Assembly: GCA_013368325.1 (NCBI GenBank)
Contig: JAACJK010000163.1
Span: 1,922,001 to 1,986,000, forward strand
Direction: 5' to 3'
Source: Ephemerocybe angulata
Taxonomy: Eukaryota > Basidiomycota > Agaricomycetes > Agaricales > Psathyrellaceae
DNA: 64,000 nucleotides
Part shown: one piece after another, positions 1-9,731 of the stretch
Numbering within the stretch: position 1 is the first letter of the stretch
Layout of the letters: each line of letters starts with the position of its first letter
The notes under the pieces: generated by a model
Seen by the model: only the letters and a program-made list of their open reading frames with translations
Databases searched by the model: none
What the model was told of the DNA's origin: nothing
Position numbers and translations under genes: made by a program

Positions 1-1283
1 CTGGAACGGCAATGCGATCAACTGGGCTCCTGTCTGGTGCGATATCTGTAAGTCTTGCGATAAGCTTTGAGCGCCCACAAGTACTGACGAAATGCAGCCT
101 CCCGCATCGTCTTGAGCACCTCGTTCGCCATCCCCGCGGCTTCCCTCTGCATCAATCGTCGCCTCTACCACATCGCCTCCGCTCAGACTGTCACGGTATC
201 CCGCGCTGAGAAGCGCAGGGCGGTCATGGTCGACTTGGCTATTGGATTCGGCTATCCTTGCTTGATGGTTGCTCTGCGTACGTCCACTCAATCTTCTTCA
301 TTCAATGACTTGAAGCTCATATCTCGACAGAATACATCGTCCAGGGTCACCGCTTCAACATCTTCGAAGACATTGGATGCTTCCCCTTCACCTACAACAC
401 CCCTCCCGCCTTCGTCCTGGTCCACTGCCAGCCCGTCCTCATCGGTCTCGTTTCCGCCGTGTACTGCGCCCTCAGCATCCGCCTGTTCAAGAAGCGCTCT
501 GCCCAGTTCAACGAGCTCCTCTCGTCCCACCGCAACCTCACCTCGAACAGGTACATCCGCCTCATGTTCCTGGCCGGCATCGAGATGGCTTCCACGATCC
601 CCATCGGCTGCTGGAACATTGCCGTCAACGTGATGGCTGGCGTCTGGCCCTGGCTTGGCTGGGCTGACACCCACTCCGGATTCTCCCGCGTCGACCAGAT
701 CCCCGCCATCTTCTGGCGCAACGATGCCTCGAGCGTCAACGGTCTCGAGTTCACCCGCTGGTCCGTCGTTGCCTGCGCCGTCGTCTTCTTCGCGTTCTTC
801 GGCTTCGCCGACGAGGCCAGGAAGCACTACCGCTCTGCCGTCGAGACCGTCGCCAAGAAGGTCGGCTACTCCACGTTCACCCTCACTGGCAGCAAGACTG
901 GCACCTCGACCACCAGCACGATGGACGGTGGCAACACCATGTCGAAGAGCATGGTCAGCTCGACTGGCAAGATCCGCCCCACGCCCCCCGTCTTCGTCCA
1001 CACCGACATGCTCGGCCGCAAGCGCTCCGTCGACTCCTTCACCAACATCTCCGTGTCGTTCCAGGACGTCGGTGGCATGCTCGACGAGAAGGAAGGCGCA
1101 TTTTCTCCTGACGCTTCGTTCGGTGCTTTGAGCATGAGCGAGGTCGCCGGAACGGTGCCGGACTACAACAGCGACTCCCTCTCATCGCCGGGCGGCTCGT
1201 CCAGCGCCTCCTCCGCATCGTCGCCCTCGCGGACGTCGATCAGCCTGCCCCCAATGAAGCAGAGCGAAAACTCCGCCGTCTAA
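1..1283 (+). CDS. STE3-type pheromone receptor R1, 5' truncated by the window edge
   Basis: Seven-transmembrane G-protein-coupled receptor of the fungal STE3 (a-factor receptor) family, which senses lipopeptide pheromones at the plasma membrane and signals through a heterotrimeric G protein. Likely exons are 1-47, 98-277 and 331-1283; both introns are GT..AG and keep frame. Family landmarks are VWCDI at the first exon end, ASLCINRRLY, IVQGHRF, EDIGC and the long hydrophobic segments, followed by a Ser/Thr-rich cytoplasmic tail of roughly 140 residues. The start codon and first transmembrane segment lie left of the window. It resembles R3 (58667-60220) more than R2, but lacks the R3 introns after RAE and after the YC pair and has no tail intron. 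Stop is at 1281-1283. Whether it determines mating type or is a non-mating receptor-like paralogue cannot be told here. Confidence 0.93.
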
Positions 1284-1875
1284 ACACCTCTCCACTTCTA
1301 CCCTTCATCAACGTCTTGGACACGGCTTTCAACAATTCAAACAAACAGCAGCTCATTTCACAACACTACCACCTGCATACCCCTTTCGTTTCGATTGGTT
1401 CCATGTATCAACTTGCCTTCAGGCCTTCGCGCCGCCCACTGTAGCCTTAGTTCTCGTCTCTCTCTCGGGTCTTATCCTTATATTACTAGCTTATGACTTT
1501 TTGGGTCGTTGTTATACCACTCTCTCGCACTGGGAATTTCCCTTTATCACGTCTGTACCTTTAGACCTCAATACCGTCTAATAGTAGATGGTCAAAATAT
1601 GATTTTAGATTCACTAAACAAACAATCTTCAGTGTGACTTGAAGCGTTTCGCCTCCAAAGGACGTCCAACCTACATACTTGCTTTCAGGCTTTGGACCTC
1701 GTTCGAAAGGTGCGAACTTTCCGATTGATGATGTAAACCAATCACTAAAGACAATTAGAAAGAGAACATAGGAGGCGAGAGAGGTACTGTCGAAGTACAG
1801 TAAAGAACGATGATTCAACAAGTCGTCGGAAGACAGTATCCGCGGGTGTCCGTAATTCGAATGAGGGACCAGACA
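1284..1875. other. Intergenic, 3' flank of R1
   Basis: AT-richer than the flanking genes; it presumably holds the R1 3' untranslated region. I see no supported gene, and short ORFs here lack recognisable motifs. Confidence 0.5.
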
Positions 1876-3027
1876 TCACTTCTTCAACTTGGGGGCGCGA
1901 CCCGCATTCAGAACGCGGTATCCTTCCAACGCTTCATCCACCCACACCCGAACGTCTCCGAACACCATTGGTCGCCTGTCCTTAATCCGTGCCCGCATGT
2001 AATCTTCGTGGATATACCCCAGCTCGAGAGGGAGCTTGCGAAGAAAAGTTGTTATCATCAAGTCCGCGTCGACCTGGTACGCCGACTCGTTCACGTCGGC
2101 CACAAGGTTATAGTACGCCTCGAGATACCCTTTGACATAGTCGCGACTGGGCAACGCACAGGCGCTCTCCCACTGATCTTTCCCGAACCACCATGGATCG
2201 CAGCTGTAGAAGTGGCGGATGTGGCGGTAGATGACGGAGGCGGTGATTTCCTTGACTTCGCTGAGCTGGGTGGTGCCGTTGATCACCTCGAAGGCGGTTT
2301 GAGAGAGGCCCCAGAGGAGGAGGCGCTGGGCGAGGCCGTCCAATTCTTCCCATACGGTGTGGACACGCAGGTCGTCGTCCGATGGGTTGTCTCCGAGTTT
2401 CGGTCGAGGTATGGGGAGCAGCCATGGGTCCTCCTCGGTTTCAGAAGCGCTCGGGAGCTCGTCCGGGGGCAAGATGAAACCATAGATCTTCCACGTTTTC
2501 AAGTGATCACAAATTGACGCGTTCCATACCCGCCAGTCGCTGCGACGCTGGAGACGTCTGAGGCTGCGAGGAAGTTTGGCAGGATCCAAGGCGTCGAGAA
2601 GGCGAATTTGGTAAACATAGTGGAAAGGGTTGTCGCTAGACTCTGTGGTACCAAGCGATAGCTTCAGGAAGTAGTCACGAATCTGGTCGCCAGAGCTGAC
2701 TACGTCAACGGGTGATGGAGCACCTGTGGGTATGTGGACAGCGCTTCCGGCCCCAATCTGAGAGTCAGGTTCCATCGACTCGGGTGTCGGTCGAGTTTGA
2801 ACGTGTCCGGGAGCGATGGCTTTGTTAGACGTAGGGCTGACCCTGAGTTCCTCATATGTCTCCCCGTTGTTCAGTTTGGCATGCAGGTGCGCTCCAATCC
2901 CAGACAATACGGGTCCAGAAAGAAGGCCTAAGTTCAGCGCAACAGCATCTTCTTGGACTGGATTCAGAGCGCCCGGCTCTCCCGTTGGGAACTGCACTTC
3001 AACGGATGCTGGTAAGACCTGAGCCAT
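1876..3027 (-). CDS. Gag-like hypothetical protein (retrotransposon-derived?)
   Basis: Intact single-exon ORF of 383 aa. The N-terminal half is low complexity. From about residue 150 it reads like the capsid region of Ty1/copia-type gag polyproteins (UBN2-like): a DWRVWNASI stretch like the usual W..W motif before the capsid core, a W-containing middle part, then a leucine-rich helical segment with LRKLPLELGYIHEDY, matching the common 'L..LP..Y..' pattern. No zinc knuckle, protease, integrase or reverse transcriptase follows on either strand. It is therefore either a gag remnant or a domesticated gag gene. The family assignment is by pattern recognition only. It lies between R1 and the 805-bp repeat array, convergent with R1. 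Confidence 0.55.
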   Translation of the reverse strand: MAQVLPASVEVQFPTGEPGALNPVQEDAVALNLGLLSGPVLSGIGAHLHAKLNNGETYEELRVSPTSNKAIAPGHVQTRPTPESMEPDSQIGAGSAVHIPTGAPSPVDVVSSGDQIRDYFLKLSLGTTESSDNPFHYVYQIRLLDALDPAKLPRSLRRLQRRSDWRVWNASICDHLKTWKIYGFILPPDELPSASETEEDPWLLPIPRPKLGDNPSDDDLRVHTVWEELDGLAQRLLLWGLSQTAFEVINGTTQLSEVKEITASVIYRHIRHFYSCDPWWFGKDQWESACALPSRDYVKGYLEAYYNLVADVNESAYQVDADLMITTFLRKLPLELGYIHEDYMRARIKDRRPMVFGDVRVWVDEALEGYRVLNAGRAPKLKK

Positions 3028-3330
3028 TCTGGGGAATCGCCTATACAGATGTGTTCGCCTAAATCAAGAGCTCTTTGGAAAACGCGCAAGGGGGTCCCAA
3101 AGAGGTGTAGAAAGGCCGTTGTCGTCGAGTCCAAGCGATCTTGTCGAAATCTGTAGAGCAAATGTTTGCGACGGTGAACTAAGGAATAGCTGACTGGGAT
3201 TATCAGAAGCACGTTGCTCGACTCAGGGGTTAGCCTCACAGGTTGGAGTTACTGAGTGGTCAGCAGATGAAGGGATGAGGAAAGACGTCGTAGCGGGAAG
3301 ATTGGAGGCCGGAGGCGAACCATCATTATG

Positions 3331-6300
3331 GGCGCGCTGGCGGTGGTTGTGCCAAGGAAAGAAAAGGGAAAAGAAAAGAAAAGAAAAGACAAAAAAGGAA
3401 AGGGGAGGAAAAGGGGCTCAGCAGAGATTGGCTTGCTCACCACTTGCTCACTGTCAGGCTGACTTCTGCGTTGGGAGTACGATGCCGCGATGCAGGCAGT
3501 ATCATTGGGACAGCAGTGATGGGCAAATTATCAATATTTTTTGTTGATTTTTCGTTCTGATACTCGGCGGCTGTCCGGTGACAGTTGAATTCCACGCATT
3601 TCTGGGAGGATTTTGATTGGCTCACGGAATATGCTACTCGGCATGAATGGGATACTCGGGCGGATAAGATTGGATGCTGGGAGGCCAGCCTGAGAGCGCA
3701 GCTTGGGGGAGGAGAAGCAGGTCCCACTTTCATTACTTGTTAGTGAAGACCACAGCCCCATTGGACTGTGAGCAAGCTGAGGTACATACCTTCAGTGACC
3801 ATTTAGACCACCATCTGGGCCAGATTATAGCTCAACTGCTCACGCGATGGTGCGATGAGCTCGCGCGCATGGCAATGCGTGCGCGGTTTTGTTTGCTGAC
3901 TTCCTTATGAACCATCTCTTAACTGTATGTCCACAAATCTTTTTGCATTAGCCAAGAATATATGTACTAGTATATATCCTATCATAATCTACAGTATTTT
4001 TGCAATGGGAGATGGTGCATTGGTGAGATTTGCGCAGAGGGGCAACCGGGACTCGAACTCGCGCGCTTACTAATCTCGGCACAAAGATGCCGAGTATCAG
4101 AATCAATATCATGGCACTACCATATCCAGCGCGCCTCATTAGGCGCGCTGGCGGTGGTTGTGCCAAGGAAAGAAAAGGGAAAAGAAAAGAAAAGAAAAGA
4201 CAAAAAAGGAAAGGGGAGGAAAAGGGGCTCAGCAGAGATTGGCTTGCTCACCACTTGCTCACTGTCAGGCTGACTTCTGCGTTGGGAGTACGATGCCGCG
4301 ATGCAGGCAGTATCATTGGGACAGCAGTGATGGGCAAATTATCAATATTTTTTGTTGATTTTTCGTTCTGATACTCGGCGGCTGTCCGGTGACAGTTGAA
4401 TTCCACGCATTTCTGGGAGGATTTTGATTGGCTCACGGAATATGCTACTCGGCATGAATGGGATACTCGGGCGGATAAGATTGGATGCTGGGAGGCCAGC
4501 CTGAGAGCGCAGCTTGGGGGAGGAGAAGCAGGTCCCACTTTCATTACTTGTTAGTGAAGACCACAGCCCCATTGGACTGTGAGCAAGCTGAGGTACATAC
4601 CTTCAGTGACCATTTAGACCACCATCTGGGCCAGATTATAGCTCAACTGCTCACGCGATGGTGCGATGAGCTCGCGCGCATGGCAATGCGTGCGCGGTTT
4701 TGTTTGCTGACTTCCTTATGAACCATCTCTTAACTGTATGTCCACAAATCTTTTTGCATTAGCCAAGAATATATGTACTAGTATATATCCTATCATAATC
4801 TACAGTATTTTTGCAATGGGAGATGGTGCATTGGTGAGATTTGCGCAGAGGGGCAACCGGGACTCGAACTCGCGCGCTTACTAATCTCGGCACAAAGATG
4901 CCGAGTATCAGAATCAATATCATGGCACTACCATATCCAGCGCGCCTCATTAGGCGCGCTGGCGGTGGTTGTGCCAAGGAAAGAAAAGGGAAAAGAAAAG
5001 AAAAGAAAAGACAAAAAAGGAAAGGGGAGGAAAAGGGGCTCAGCAGAGATTGGCTTGCTCACCACTTGCTCACTGTCAGGCTGACTTCTGCGTTGGGAGT
5101 ACGATGCCGCGATGCAGGCAGTATCATTGGGACAGCAGTGATGGGCAAATTATCAATATTTTTTGTTGATTTTTCGTTCTGATACTCGGCGGCTGTCCGG
5201 TGACAGTTGAATTCCACGCATTTCTGGGAGGATTTTGATTGGCTCACGGAATATGCTACTCGGCATGAATGGGATACTCGGGCGGATAAGATTGGATGCT
5301 GGGAGGCCAGCCTGAGAGCGCAGCTTGGGGGAGGAGAAGCAGGTCCCACTTTCATTACTTGTTAGTGAAGACCACAGCCCCATTGGACTGTGAGCAAGCT
5401 GAGGTACATACCTTCAGTGACCATTTAGACCACCATCTGGGCCAGATTATAGCTCAACTGCTCACGCGATGGTGCGATGAGCTCGCGCGCATGGCAATGC
5501 GTGCGCGGTTTTGTTTGCTGACTTCCTTATGAACCATCTCTTAACTGTATGTCCACAAATCTTTTTGCATTAGCCAAGAATATATGTACTAGTATATATC
5601 CTATCATAATCTACAGTATTTTTGCAATGGGAGATGGTGCATTGGTGAGATTTGCGCAGAGGGGCAACCGGGACTCGAACTCGCGCGCTTACTAATCTCG
5701 GCACAAAGATGCCGAGTATCAGAATCAATATCATGGCACTACCATATCCAGCGCGCCTCATTAGGCGCGCTGGCGGTGGTTGTGCCAAGGAAAGAAAAGG
5801 GAAAAGAAAAGAAAAGAAAAGACAAAAAAGGAAAGGGGAGGAAAAGGGGCTCAGCAGAGATTGGCTTGCTCACCACTTGCTCACTGTCAGGCTGACTTCT
5901 GCGTTGGGAGTACGATGCCGCGATGCAGGCAGTATCATTGGGACAGCAGTGATGGGCAAATTATCAATATTTTTTGTTGATTTTTCGTTCTGATACTCGG
6001 CGGCTGTCCGGTGACAGTTGAATTCCACGCATTTCTGGGAGGATTTTGATTGGCTCACGGAATATGCTACTCGGCATGAATGGGATACTCGGGCGGATAA
6101 GATTGGATGCTGGGAGGCCAGCCTGAGAGCGCAGCTTGGGGGAGGAGAAGCAGGTCCCACTTTCATTACTTGTTAGTGAAGACCACAGCCCCATTGGACT
6201 GTGAGCAAGCTGAGGTACATACCTTCAGTGACCATTTAGACCACCATCTGGGCCAGATTATAGCTCAACTGCTCACGCGATGGTGCGATGAGCTCGCGCG

Positions 6301-6568
6301 CATGGCAATGCGTGCGCGGTTTTGTTTGCTGACTTCCTTATGAACCATCTCTTAACTGTATGTCCACAAATCTTTTTGCATTAGCCAAGAATATATGTAC
6401 TAGTATATATCCTATCATAATCTACAGTATTTTTGCAATGGGAGATGGTGCATTGGTGAGATTTGCGCAGAGGGGCAACCGGGACTCGAACTCGCGCGCT
6501 TACTAATCTCGGCACAAAGATGCCGAGTATCAGAATCAATATCATGGCACTACCATATCCAGCGCGCC
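3331..6568. mobile_element. Four-copy tandem array of an 805-bp terminal-inverted-repeat element
   Basis: Four apparently identical units lie at 3331-4135, 4142-4946, 4953-5757 and 5764-6568 (period 811 bp). Each starts GGCGCGCTGG and ends CCAGCGCGCC. The inverted ends extend imperfectly to about 24 bp (20 matches). Units are separated by the 6-bp spacer TCATTA. The whole array is flanked by the 8-bp direct repeat TCATTATG (3323-3330 and 6569-6576), which looks like a target site duplication. Short inverted ends plus an 8-bp duplication are typical of hAT-type DNA transposons. No transposase is encoded (largest ORF about 113 aa), so it would be non-autonomous. Each unit has a purine-rich tract near its left end and several ACTCGG-type subterminal repeats. 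Identical copies mean very recent amplification or an assembly effect. Confidence 0.82.
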
Positions 6569-6576
6569 TCATTATG

Positions 6577-7107
6577 ATCATCGTCACCAAGGCGTAGGCG
6601 CCCGGGCGGCCCGGCCAATCCTCGGCCATCATTATACTCGGCATGTCCCGAAGTTCGATTCCGCCTAACCGAGTTCTCTTTTTCTTCCTCCTTCTGCCCT
6701 CCATCCTCGGCGTTACGACTGGCGCCAATCGAAGGCTAACGCGCCACGAATCACTCGAAGAAACACTACAGCATTGACACACAGACCTGCATCTGCCCCG
6801 GCAACCCGGATGCAAAACCTGGGAAGCATCGACATATGGGGTTTACTGCACTAGAGTCGGTGACTAGACTGCTTCTCCGCTTCGCTTTACTCAAGCTTTA
6901 CATCACTATTGGCGGACCCATGACCTCCCTGACCTTGTGCTTCTTATCTCCTAACTTGGATACGCGCCATCTCACTCCCAGGATTCTGGAGTACTAAAGG
7001 ATGCAGGGGGCTCTGAGCTCAGGTCTCGCTGGCTACCTCCGGCCGAGCTATCTCTTCGTCAGGCTATTCGACTTTACTCCCCGCTTTACCAGCCACAAAG
7101 AGCTCCC
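6577..7107. other. Intergenic, upstream of the MFS transporter gene
   Basis: No gene is supported. It contains TACTCGGCATG at about 6633-6643, a motif that also recurs inside the neighbouring 805-bp units, so part of it may be older element sequence. The remainder should hold the transporter promoter; no clear TATA box was seen. Confidence 0.4.
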
Positions 7108-9122
7108 ATGGCCATTCCAAACGAAAAGGCTTCCCCGAACGACTCCGATGCAGGGATAGAGGTCAGGTCGCTGGGAGAGGGCGAGAAGGGTTCGATTTCG
7201 CAGGTGGAACATGCAAACTCGAAGGACGACAAGGATGCCGAGTTCGGTGGCCCAGAATCGCGACGCCTCCTGGAGAAGAAGCTACTCTTCAAGGTCGACC
7301 TCCGGATGAGCATCTTAATTGTTATCTATATCCTGAACTACGTATGTTAGCTTCCTCAGCTTCTCTCGTTCCACCGTACCTGGTCTGACCACTTCTTAAT
7401 TTATCCAGATAGATAGGAACAACGCAGCGTATGCTTGATATCTGCTCATAGGATATGTAGCTGTGGTACTGACGTCACTCAATAGGGCTGCGAGGCTGAG
7501 GGGGTTCGAGGATGATCTAAACCTAACTGGCCAGCAATTCCCGACGTTGCTGTCGATCCTCTATGTCGGTTACATTATCATGCAGATTCCTTCGTATGTG
7601 TTCTTCCCGAGCTCCTGCGTTTATAGGGAGCAATGAGCTCACGAGCTCGTCCACAGAAACATGTTCCTCAACTGGCTGGGAAGACCGTCCCTGTATCTGC
7701 CATTCTGCATGGTCGTCTGGGGCGTGATATCGGTCCTCACGGGTATTACCAAGAAGTGGGTACTTGTTTAAACTCTGCCTTGCTCTCTATCTGATGTGGT
7801 TACCCTTAGCTTCATCGGTGCCCTTTTGACGCGATTCTTTCTCGGGTTCGTTGAAGCTGCTTTCTTCCCCGGTGCACTGGTAAGAACTCTTCCTATCCTC
7901 TCAGTCGAATGTCGTCTAACAACGCGTCGAATCCAGTTCCTTCTCTCAAAATGGTATACTCGCCAAGAACTAGGCCTCAGAACAGCGATGCTTTACGTCG
8001 GTAATATCACTAGTAACGCTTTCGGTACCCTAATGGCATCCGGTATCCTCTCGGGTATGCAAGGGAAACTCGGTCACGCCGCTTGGAGGTTAGTCTACAC
8101 ATCACTCAACTAAACCCTACCTCACCTCGGATCCGAAATGAACATAGATGGCTATTCTATATCGAAGGATCCCTTACAATCGCAGTCGCCCTTCTTGCTG
8201 TTTTCATCCTGCCTGACTTCCCAGCCACCTCCAAATGGTTGTCACCGGAGGAACGTTCCTTGGCGATGAAGCGAATGGAAGAAGACGCCGGTGTCGGTGA
8301 TGAAGACCAAGCCGAAGGCCGGGCAAATGGGCTCGTTCTTGCCCTTTCCGACTGGAGGGTCTGGTTTACCGCCCTTGCGTTGACGGCACAGACTGTGGCG
8401 TTGTCGTTCAACGCTTTCTTCCCAACTCTGACTGCAACTCTGGGGTATAATCGTACCGTCACTTTGCTTCTGTGTGCCCCACCTTGGATCTTTGCGGCGA
8501 TCGTTGTGTTCACACTTTCACGGTAAGCCGGTCTATTGCACTTTGAACTCTCAAGCTTATCTGTATGCTAGGCACTCGGACAAAAGTCAAGAAAGGTTCT
8601 ACCATATCTTGGGGTCATACCTCGTAGGCATCGTCGGTTTCATAATTGCGGTATCGACGATGAACACAGCTGCTCGCTATATCGCCCTGTAGGTCCCCTT
8701 ATCCACCTCATTGTGACAATCGAGCTAAGCCGAACATAACATAGCTTCTTGATGGCTCAGTCCTACGCAGGCCTCATCGTCTTCCTTGCATGGATAAGCA
8801 ACACCTTCGCTCGCCCACCCTCAAAACGTGCGGTAGCACTTGCTTTTATCAACGCGTTCTCGCAATTGGGCAACATTGGCGGATCGTGAGTCGTCCCTAT
8901 CCTTTACTGTTTACGGGCGCTAATTACGGTCTCAGGTATGTATGGCCGTCGGGATGGGGCCCGACTTACCGTAACTCGTACGGTATATGTATCGCGACGA
9001 GCGGGTTCGGAATCTTGCTGTGCTTCATATTCAAGTTGCATTTGCAGAGCCTGAACCGGAAGGCTGAAGCGGAGGAAAGGGAGAAGGGGGTGGAGCGACC
9101 AGGGTTCCGGTACATTGTATGA
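7108..9122 (+). CDS. Major facilitator superfamily transporter (anion:cation symporter / Dal5-like)
   Basis: Proton-coupled carrier of organic acids, vitamins or amides at the plasma membrane, by family resemblance to fungal Dal5/allantoate-permease transporters; the substrate is unknown. Ten exons: 7108-7341, 7409-7428, 7486-7593, 7657-7755, 7810-7879, 7937-8088, 8148-8522, 8572-8688, 8745-8885, 8936-9122. They join in frame to 500 aa, a usual length for the family. Landmarks are a charged N-terminus, DRNNAA after the first membrane segment, LTGQQF, the RFFLGFVEAAFFPG segment, WYTRQE, WRWLFYIEG, a long central cytoplasmic loop and a PSGWGPTYRNSY segment late in the protein. About twelve hydrophobic stretches are visible. 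All splice sites are GT..AG. The second exon is only 20 bp. The gene appears intact. Confidence 0.9.
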
Positions 9123-9497
9123 TCAGAGTGCGAGTCTGAAGAATTTCATTCTGCTTCCATTATCTCTCATTGGGCTCAGTCTACGTCGAATTTTTGAGTC
9201 TCACTTGCAGCCCTACTTTGCCCGCGACCTCATTCTGCCGCACTTTGATGTTCTGGCGGTTATCGTGTACTCACGGGCCCATTCGTCATCTGGGCGCCTA
9301 ATGATTTCTAATCCGCAGTTAGCTTAACGATGGCCGGTGGCCAATCGCATTCGATCTTGAGGTGTGTATCCCTTGTTCGAAACGCTGGTGCCTGTCAAGA
9401 TTGCTGATTAGTGGGCACATGTCCCTTCTCACCCCGAGCTTCAAGTTTCTGGCTATGCATAGGGCGTAAATGCATTTAACGGCGACTTAATCCAAGC

Positions 9498-9505
9498 TAT
9501 AAATA
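9498..9505 (+). promoter_or_regulatory. Probable TATA box of the NACHT-WD40 gene
   Basis: TATAAATA lies about 230 bp upstream of the first in-frame ATG at 9732, on the same strand and with no other gene between. The rest of 9123-9731 shows no supported gene. Confidence 0.5.
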
Positions 9506-9731
9506 CCCCGGAGACACTACCATCAGCCGTCCAGTGACTCAAGTCTCCAGTCCCGCAGGTTTCCATCGCCCGGCATCCAGTCTTTATTTACTTGGCTGAC
9601 AGCGCCGTGATCGGCCAGAACGGCTGAACACCTGCGGGGAACACGAGTCGAGGATCTATCACTGAACGACTGCGTCATTCAGCTTTCTGCCTCAGTTCCC
9701 TCCAACGACTCTGCACCCGAACTCGCAACTC

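Noticed and set aside
288..1001. Minus-strand ORF of 237 aa
   Set aside because: Antisense shadow of receptor R1 caused by GC-rich codons.
4036..4105. True tRNA genes in the array
   Set aside because: Only a B-box-like stretch is present; the T-stem mismatches and no acceptor stem or A box can be drawn convincingly.
3331..6568. Array read as CRISPR or as repeated small genes
   Set aside because: Units are 805 bp with terminal inverted repeats, spacers are only 6 bp and identical, and the organism is a fungus. The repeated ORFs inside have no motifs.
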